10,279 nucleotides of DNA from Clostridia bacterium (lineage in GTDB: Bacteria; Bacillota; Clostridia; Oscillospirales; Acutalibacteraceae): NCBI GenBank assembly GCA_017939855.1, contig JAGAZW010000094.1, positions 1 through 10,279 on the forward strand, read 5' to 3'. Numbering within the stretch: position 1 is the first letter of the stretch; each line of letters begins with the position of its first letter. A program made the position numbers and the translations under genes. The notes below the pieces were generated by a model. That model had not been told where the DNA came from, did no database searches, and saw only the letters and a list, made by a program, of their open reading frames with translations. Of the stretch, positions 4,890-10,279 are shown piece after piece.

Positions 4890-6872
4890 GTGGCTAAAAA
4901 AACGGCTGAATACACAAACGAAAGCATTAAAAAATTAGAAGGTCCCGATAAGGTAAGACTGCGTCCGGGAGTTATCTTCGGTTCGGATGGACTTGAAGGT
5001 TGCGAGCATTCTGTATTTGAGATAATTTCCAATTCTATAGACGAGGCAAGAGAGGGACACGGTAAAAAAATCGTGGTAACTCTTTATTCTGATAATTCGG
5101 TTGAGGTGCAGGACTTCGGCAGAGGCGCACCAGTAGACTATAACAATAACGAAAAGTGTTATAACTGGGAACTTCTTTTTTGTGAACTATATGCAGGAGG
5201 CAAACATAATACAAACGACGGGGATAACTATGAATATTCGGTAGGACTTAACGGCTTGGGTCTTTGCGCTACTCAGTTTTCCAGTGAATATATGGATGCC
5301 GAAATCAAGCGTGACGGTTTTAAATATAATCTTCGATTTGAAAAGGGTTATAATGTAGGTGGTCTTCAAAGAGAAGAATATTCCGGCAGAGATACAGGAA
5401 CAAGAATAAAATGGAAACCCGATATTGATGTTTTTACTGATATTAAGATTCCTGCTGAATACTTTCTTGATACTTTAAAGCGTCAGGCAATAGTAAACGA
5501 CGGCCTTCTTTTTGTGTTCCGTGAACAGCAGGGTTCACGATTTGTTCAAACAGAAATAGTCTACAATAACGGTATAAGCGACTATATAAATGAGCATACA
5601 GGCGAAGAAAAGCTCACCGGTGTTCAGCTTTGGCATACAGAGCGAAAAGGGCGTGACCGTGAGGACAAGCCTGAGTACAAGGTAAAGATAAATGCCGCTT
5701 TATGTTTTTCTAATACAAAGCCCCTCAAAGAGTACTACCATAATTCCAGCTGGTTAGAGCATGGCGGTGCGCCCGAAAAGGCGGTAAGAAACGCATTTGT
5801 TTATCAGATAGACAACTATATTAAGCAGACAAATAAGTATAAGTCAAACGAATCGAAGATTACATTTGCCGATGTCGAGGAATGTTTAACTTTAGTTATT
5901 TCATCCTTTTCAACCGTAACTTCCTATGAAAATCAGACCAAAAAGGCAATTACAAATAAGTTTATAGGCGATGCGATGACAGACTTTTTGCGTCATCAAT
6001 TAGAGGTTTATTTTATTGAAAACAAATCCGAAGCAGATAAAATTGCCGACCAGGTGCTTATAAACAAACGCAGTCGTGAAAAGAGTGAAAAGGAAAGAAT
6101 CAACATAAAAAAGGCCCTTTCTACCGGCAATACAATGGCGGACAGAGTACAGAAATTTGTTGATTGCAGGAGCCGAGATGTAAATGAGAGAGAGCTCTAT
6201 ATAGTTGAGGGTGATTCCGCATTAGGCTCTTGTAAACTCGCACGTGACGCTGCCTTTCAAGCAATAATGCCTGTTCGCGGTAAAATTTTGAACTGCTTGA
6301 AAGCGGAATACGATAAAATCTTCAAAAGTGATATTATAACCGATTTACTTAAGGTTTTAGGCTGCGGTGTAGAGGTTAAGTCAAAAGCAAATAAGTCTCT
6401 TTCGAATTTTGATATAAATAATCTTAGGTGGAATAAGGTTGTAATATGTACCGATGCCGATGTGGACGGTTTTCATATCAGAACCTTAATTCTAACCATG
6501 ATATACCGTCTTATGCCGACCCTTATAAATGAGGGCAAGGTGTTTATAGCTGAGACGCCGCTTTATGAAATAAATACCAAGAGTATGACATATTTTGCCT
6601 ACGACGAAACCGAGAAAAAGGAAATTCTCGATAAAATAGGTAACGAAAAATATGACTTGCAGCGTTCGAAGGGACTTGGCGAAAACCAGCCTGATATGAT
6701 GAATCTGACAACTATGAATCCTGCTACCCGGCGCCTTATAAAAATACTGCCTGAGGATGCTGCGCTTACAGCTGAGATGTTTGATTTGCTACTAGGCGAC
6801 AATCTTGCCGGACGAAAGGATTATATTTCCGAAAACGGTTATCTTTATATGGACGAAACCGACATCAGCTAA
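4890..6872 (+). CDS. parE: Type IIA topoisomerase subunit B (topoisomerase IV ParE / GyrB family), divergent subfamily
   Basis: ATPase and TOPRIM subunit of a DNA-topology enzyme; works as an A2B2 complex with the next gene's product. Counting from GTG 4890 (660 aa): GHKL ATPase with N-box EIISNSIDEA (44-53), DFGRG (75-79), AGGK (103-106), lid GLNGLG (119-124) and TGT (169-171); transducer with QTKK (349-352); TOPRIM with EGDSALGS (440-447) and DADVD (522-526); and QRSKGLGE (591-598) near the C-terminus. Catalytic Glu and the Asp cluster are kept, so it should be active. Several usual motif residues differ: the common DNGRG/DDGRG is DFGRG, GLHGVG is GLNGLG, and EGDSAGGS is EGDSALGS. Length is normal. 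The frame also opens at GTG 4872; I prefer 4890 because the protein then begins (M)AKK like relatives, but neither GTG has a good SD. Assignment to ParE over a second GyrB rests on its pairing with the following gene. Confidence 0.9.
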   Translation: MAKKTAEYTNESIKKLEGPDKVRLRPGVIFGSDGLEGCEHSVFEIISNSIDEAREGHGKKIVVTLYSDNSVEVQDFGRGAPVDYNNNEKCYNWELLFCELYAGGKHNTNDGDNYEYSVGLNGLGLCATQFSSEYMDAEIKRDGFKYNLRFEKGYNVGGLQREEYSGRDTGTRIKWKPDIDVFTDIKIPAEYFLDTLKRQAIVNDGLLFVFREQQGSRFVQTEIVYNNGISDYINEHTGEEKLTGVQLWHTERKGRDREDKPEYKVKINAALCFSNTKPLKEYYHNSSWLEHGGAPEKAVRNAFVYQIDNYIKQTNKYKSNESKITFADVEECLTLVISSFSTVTSYENQTKKAITNKFIGDAMTDFLRHQLEVYFIENKSEADKIADQVLINKRSREKSEKERINIKKALSTGNTMADRVQKFVDCRSRDVNERELYIVEGDSALGSCKLARDAAFQAIMPVRGKILNCLKAEYDKIFKSDIITDLLKVLGCGVEVKSKANKSLSNFDINNLRWNKVVICTDADVDGFHIRTLILTMIYRLMPTLINEGKVFIAETPLYEINTKSMTYFAYDETEKKEILDKIGNEKYDLQRSKGLGENQPDMMNLTTMNPATRRLIKILPEDAALTAEMFDLLLGDNLAGRKDYISENGYLYMDETDIS

Positions 6873-6880
6873 TAAAAATT

Positions 6881-6886
6881 AAGGAG
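6881..6886 (+). promoter_or_regulatory. Ribosome binding site deciding between two adjacent ATGs of parC
   Basis: AAGGAG lies 4 nt before ATG 6891 and 7 nt before ATG 6894. The second spacing is closer to optimal, so the protein may start one residue later than annotated. Confidence 0.7.
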
Positions 6887-6890
6887 AAAA

Positions 6891-9143
6891 ATGATGGCTC
6901 CAAGAAAGAACAAGCAAGAGCCAAAGGCTCAAAAAAAGAATAGTGCAAGTGCGTATATAGCAGGTGCAGGTACTGTAATGGATAGTCCTGTCACCGAGAC
7001 ATTAAAAACCAACTTTATGCCATATGCTATGAGCATTATTATATCACGTGCTATTCCCGAAATTGATGGGTTCAAACCGTCTCATAGAAAGCTTTTGTAT
7101 ACTATGTATAATATGGGACTGTTGAATGGCAAGACGATTAAATCGGCAAATATTGTGGGTAGAACGATGCAGCTTAACCCGCATGGCGATGCAGCCATTT
7201 ATGATACTATGGTTCGTCTTTCAGAGGGAAATGAGGCGCTTCTGCATCCGTTTGTAGCATCAAAAGGTTCTTTTGGTAAGGCTTATTCGAGGGATATGCA
7301 GTGTGCTGCCGCAAGGTATACTGAGGCGAAGCTCTCTGCCATATCAGCAGAGCTTTTTGCAGATATAGATAAAGATACGGTAGACTTTGTCGACAACTAT
7401 GACGCTACAATGAAAGAACCGACACTTTTCCCTGTAACCTTCCCGACAATTCTTGTGAATTCAAATATGGGTATTGCGGCGGGTATGGCAAGTTCTATTT
7501 GTCCCTTCAATCTAAAGGAAGTATGCGAGACTACAATAGCTTTTATTAAGGATGAGGATATAAATATAGCTGATACTCTTTTAGCTCCCGATTTCCCAAT
7601 AGGCGGTGAGTTGCTTTACAATCGTGAAGAAACCGAAAAGATTTATGAAACGGGTAGAGGCGGCTTTAAAATCAGGGGTGTTTATACCTATGATAAAAGT
7701 CAGAACTGTATCGATATTACAGAAATTCCCCCCACTACCACTAGTGAGCAGATAATCGAAAAGGTAATTGACCTTGCAAAAGCAAAGAAGCTTACCGAAA
7801 TAAATGATATTCGTGACGAAACCGATCTTGACGGTCTTAAAATTACAATTGATTTAAAGCGTGGTACAGACCCCGATAAATTGATGAAAAAACTCTTTAA
7901 ACTTACACCACTGCAAGATACATTTTCCTGCAACTTCAATATTCTTATAGCAAGTTCTCCTAAAGTTATGGGTGTCAAAGAAATATTGGGCGAATGGGTG
8001 GCATTCAGGGAAGAATGTATCCGTAGGCGAGTATATTTTAAGTTGAGTAAGGCTAAGGATAAACTTCATCTTTTAAGAGGTATGGAAAAAATTCTTGTCG
8101 ACATTGATAAGGCGATAAAAATAGTCCGTGAAACCGAAGAAGAAAAAGAGGTTATTCCAAACCTTATGATAGGATTCGGTATCGACGAGAATCAGGCTGA
8201 GTATGTTGCCGAAATTAAATTGCGACACTTGAATCGTGAGTATATTCTCAAAAGATTAGAGGATATTTCAAATCTTGTGAGCGAAATAGAAGAAATGGAA
8301 GGTATACTCGCTTCGAGAAGCAAGATAAAGAGAATAATTATTAAAGAGCTTGAAGAGGTAATAAAAAAATACGGCAAAGACCGAAAAACCAAGATTATTT
8401 CCTCTGCCGATATACAGGAAGAGGAAATGAACGAGAGCCTTGAGCTTGACGAATCTGCTGTAACGCTTTTCTTTACTAAGGACGGTTATTTTAAAAAGAT
8501 TACTCCTCAGTCATTGAGAATGAGTGGAGAGCAGAAGCTTAAAGAGGGCGACGAAATAACCCAGATTGTTGAAGCGGACAATGCGCACGAATTGCTGTTT
8601 TTTACCAATAAGGCTCAGGTATATAAATCTAAAACGAGCGACTTTTCAGACGCAAAGGCGAGTGTCTTGGGCGATTTCGTAGGTTCTAAATTAGGCTTTG
8701 ACGAGGCAGAAAATTCGGTTTATATGTTAGCGACTCGCAATTATTCGGGCTTTGTTATATTTGTTTTTGATAACGGAAGGATTTCTAAAGTTCCGCTTTC
8801 TTCATATGTGACCAAAACTAATCGTAAAAAGCTGATAGCGGCGTATTGTGCGAAATTCCCGTTAAATACGGTTATGTATTTTGAAAAAGACTGTGATATA
8901 CTTCTTAAGTCGACAAACGGCAGAATGTTGCTGTTGAATACTGCGTCGATTCCCCTTAAAACCACAAGGGATAACACAGGTATTGCTGTTATGACACAGA
9001 AAAAAGGTCAGCGAATATTTAGTGTCGAGGAATACAAAGAGGGAATGCTTGAAAACGATCATCGTTATCGCACCAGAAATCTTCCCGCTGCCGGAAGTCT
9101 TAAAGCTGGGGAAACTGCTAAACAGGCAAAGCTTGATATATAA
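6891..9143 (+). CDS. parC: Type IIA topoisomerase subunit A (topoisomerase IV ParC / GyrA family)
   Basis: DNA breakage-reunion subunit, partner of the upstream ATPase subunit; only 18 nt separate the genes, so they form an operon. In 750 aa: a lysine-rich disordered N-terminus (1-25); winged-helix/tower region with FKPSHRKLLY (61-70); the quinolone-determining loop NPHGDAAIYD (96-105); the catalytic tyrosine Y143 in AARYTE with R142 before it; a charged coiled-coil tower about 370-500; then a C-terminal beta-propeller-like domain about 520-715 with repeated strand pairs such as FFTKDGYFKKI. I find no GyrA box (QRRGGKG) and the C-terminal domain is short, which favours a decatenating topoisomerase IV over a supercoiling gyrase. 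Position 101 (Ser83 in E. coli GyrA) is Ala, and HPHG reads NPHG. Start 6891 or 6894. Gyrase-like activity cannot be excluded from sequence alone. Confidence 0.9.
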   Translation: MMAPRKNKQEPKAQKKNSASAYIAGAGTVMDSPVTETLKTNFMPYAMSIIISRAIPEIDGFKPSHRKLLYTMYNMGLLNGKTIKSANIVGRTMQLNPHGDAAIYDTMVRLSEGNEALLHPFVASKGSFGKAYSRDMQCAAARYTEAKLSAISAELFADIDKDTVDFVDNYDATMKEPTLFPVTFPTILVNSNMGIAAGMASSICPFNLKEVCETTIAFIKDEDINIADTLLAPDFPIGGELLYNREETEKIYETGRGGFKIRGVYTYDKSQNCIDITEIPPTTTSEQIIEKVIDLAKAKKLTEINDIRDETDLDGLKITIDLKRGTDPDKLMKKLFKLTPLQDTFSCNFNILIASSPKVMGVKEILGEWVAFREECIRRRVYFKLSKAKDKLHLLRGMEKILVDIDKAIKIVRETEEEKEVIPNLMIGFGIDENQAEYVAEIKLRHLNREYILKRLEDISNLVSEIEEMEGILASRSKIKRIIIKELEEVIKKYGKDRKTKIISSADIQEEEMNESLELDESAVTLFFTKDGYFKKITPQSLRMSGEQKLKEGDEITQIVEADNAHELLFFTNKAQVYKSKTSDFSDAKASVLGDFVGSKLGFDEAENSVYMLATRNYSGFVIFVFDNGRISKVPLSSYVTKTNRKKLIAAYCAKFPLNTVMYFEKDCDILLKSTNGRMLLLNTASIPLKTTRDNTGIAVMTQKKGQRIFSVEEYKEGMLENDHRYRTRNLPAAGSLKAGETAKQAKLDI

Positions 9144-9154
9144 AAAACCGTCCG

Positions 9155-9206
9155 AAGCGCTTAAAAGCAATCCGGGCGGCTGTCCGCCCGAAATGCAAAC
9201 GCTTTT
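9155..9206 (+). terminator. GC-rich hairpin between parC and valS, possible weak terminator
   Basis: A perfect 7-bp GC stem CGGGCGG (9173-9179) / CCGCCCG (9184-9190) with a CTGT loop. It is nested within AAAAGC (9163-9168) / GCTTTT (9201-9206); a competing arm AAGCG (9155-9159) could pair with CGCTT (9200-9204). The run of T sits in the outer right arm, not directly after the GC stem, so termination would be weaker than at the other sites here. No T-box (GGTGGNACC) motif is visible in this gap. Confidence 0.4.
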
Positions 9207-9271
9207 ATTCGTGCCGACAGTATAAAGTATTTCTATATTTTTTAAAAATATTCTTGTAATAAATTCCATTC

Positions 9272-9277
9272 GGAGGG
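9272..9277 (+). promoter_or_regulatory. Ribosome binding site of valS
   Basis: GGAGGG at 9272-9277 precedes ATG 9288 by 10 nt and supports that start. I could not find a convincing promoter in the 144-nt gap; TATAAA at 9221-9226 has no matching -35. Confidence 0.8.
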
Positions 9278-9287
9278 ATTTCAAAAA

Positions 9288-10279
9288 ATGAACAGAGAAT
9301 TAGCAAAACAATACGACCCTAAGGAAGTAGAAGATCGCATATATAAAATGTGGCTTGATGGTAAATATTTTCACGCAAAACGTGAGATGGATAAGGATAC
9401 CTATACAATAGTTATTCCGCCTCCCAATATTACCGGTCAGCTTCATATGGGCCATGCTCTTGATAATACACTTCAGGACATTCTTATCCGCTTTAAGCGT
9501 ATGCAGGGTTTTGATACCTTGTGGCTTCCCGGTACCGACCACGCATCTATTGCAACCGAAGCAAAAATTGTTGAGGCAATGCGTAAAGAGGGAATTACAA
9601 AGGAAGATATCGGCAGAGAAGGATTCTTAGAGCGTGCTTGGGATTGGAAAAAGCAGTACGGCGGAAGAATTATTGAGCAGCTTAAAAAGATGGGTTCTTC
9701 TTGTGACTGGGACAGAGAACGCTTCACTCTTGACGAGGGATGCAATAAGGCAGTAAACGAGGTTTTTGTAAATCTTTATGAAAAAGGTCTTATATATAGG
9801 GGCGAAAGAATAATTAACTGGTGTCCTCATTGTCTGACATCCATTTCAGATGCCGAGGTTGAGTATGAGGAACAAGCAGGTCATTTTTGGCATCTTCGTT
9901 ATCCCTTCTCGGATGGTAGCGGCTATTTAGAACTTGCTACAACACGTCCTGAAACACTGTTAGGCGATACCGCAGTTGCAGTAAACCCCAACGATGAACG
10001 ATATAAGGATGTAATAGGCAAGAAGGTAGTGCTTCCTATCGTTCATAGAGAAATTCCGATTGTTGCTGACGACTATGTTGAAATTGAGTTTGGAACAGGT
10101 GTTGTTAAAATTACTCCTGCTCACGACCCCAACGACTTTGAAGTGGGTCTTCGTCACAATTTACCCGTTATAAATGTGATGACCGACGATGCAAAAATTA
10201 CAGACGAATATCCGAAATATGCGGGTATGGACCGCTATGAAGCAAGAAAGGCTATTGTTTCAGACCTAGAAGCCGAGGG
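9288..10279 (+). CDS. valS: Valyl-tRNA synthetase, N-terminal part (runs off right edge)
   Basis: Class I aminoacyl-tRNA synthetase charging tRNA-Val in the cytoplasm. The frame is open from ATG 9288 to the end of the window (330 complete codons of a protein usually near 880 aa). Visible landmarks: [16 protein letters not shown] (44-59) containing the HIGH signature as HMGH (53-56); [11 protein letters not shown] (81-91); the CP1 region entry with INWCPHC (176-182); and the editing-domain motif [10 protein letters not shown] (218-227), which with AHDPND (278-283) belongs to the site that hydrolyses mischarged Thr-tRNA. The KMSKS loop, anticodon domain and C-terminal coiled coil lie beyond the window. 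The ASIATE spelling in place of AGIATQ is common in clostridial ValS as far as I recall. There is no frameshift and the gene looks ordinary. Confidence 0.97.
   Translation, partial: MNRELAKQYDPKEVEDRIYKMWLDGKYFHAKREMDKDTYTIVIPPPNITGQLHMGHALDNTLQDILIRFKRMQGFDTLWLPGTDHASIATEAKIVEAMRKEGITKEDIGREGFLERAWDWKKQYGGRIIEQLKKMGSSCDWDRERFTLDEGCNKAVNEVFVNLYEKGLIYRGERIINWCPHCLTSISDAEVEYEEQAGHFWHLRYPFSDGSGYLELATTRPETLLGDTAVAVNPNDERYKDVIGKKVVLPIVHREIPIVADDYVEIEFGTGVVKITPAHDPNDFEVGLRHNLPVINVMTDDAKITDEYPKYAGMDRYEARKAIVSDLEAE

Noticed and set aside
4868..4897. Nine-codon upstream reading frame overlapping the parE start
   Set aside because: ATG TGT GAA ... TAA exists in another frame but has no ribosome site and no sign of conservation that I can judge.
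9022..9225. 67-codon plus-strand frame overlapping the parC 3' end
   Set aside because: Mostly out of frame within parC and then through the GC hairpin; no ribosome site and no domain.
9235..9251. AT-only palindrome ATATTTTT-T-AAAAATAT upstream of valS
   Set aside because: Perfect but pure A/T in an AT-rich gap, so expected by chance; no supporting context.
8862..9284. 140-codon minus-strand frame over the parC end and the gap before valS
   Set aside because: Antisense to a clear topoisomerase gene, with no recognisable domain; it is a shadow frame.
9144..9287. T-box riboswitch for valS
   Set aside because: No GGTGGNACC T-box sequence or specifier stem is visible and the gap is too short for a standard T-box leader.

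Overview
The window looks like a piece of a low-GC Bacillota (Firmicutes) chromosome, most likely a gut-type clostridial lineage. I infer this from the PolC-type DNA polymerase III, the G5-M23 cell-wall peptidase, AT-rich intergenic regions with strong intrinsic terminators and GGAG ribosome sites, and a divergent clostridial-looking type II topoisomerase pair. All genes read on the + strand. I see no mobile element, CRISPR array, tRNA or rRNA.

Layout: (1) 1-3038 holds the 3' two thirds of polC, the replicative polymerase, open at the left edge, with a terminator at 3085-3123. (2) 3167-4491 is a single-gene unit: a promoter flanked by three copies of an 11-nt element, then a membrane-anchored G5/M23 peptidase and a very strong terminator at 4501-4540. 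(3) 4541-4727 is a gene-sized intergenic stretch that behaves like a free-standing small RNA gene. It has its own promoter, two nested helices, a long predicted pseudoknot and an intrinsic terminator, and I do not recognise the family. (4) 4747-9143 carries another hairpin, a promoter, and a two-gene operon for the ATPase/TOPRIM and cleavage subunits of a topoisomerase IV/gyrase-family enzyme. (5) From 9288 to the right edge is the 5' third of valS (valyl-tRNA synthetase).

Functionally the region is mostly core information processing (replication, DNA topology, tRNA charging) plus one cell-wall enzyme. The most notable points are: the PolC lacks the DEDDh proofreading exonuclease that normally interrupts its PHP domain, while the PHP metal site looks complete; the unassigned, heavily structured RNA between the peptidase and topoisomerase genes; and an unusual control region for the peptidase, with an operator-like palindrome and a hairpin between the ribosome site and the AUG.
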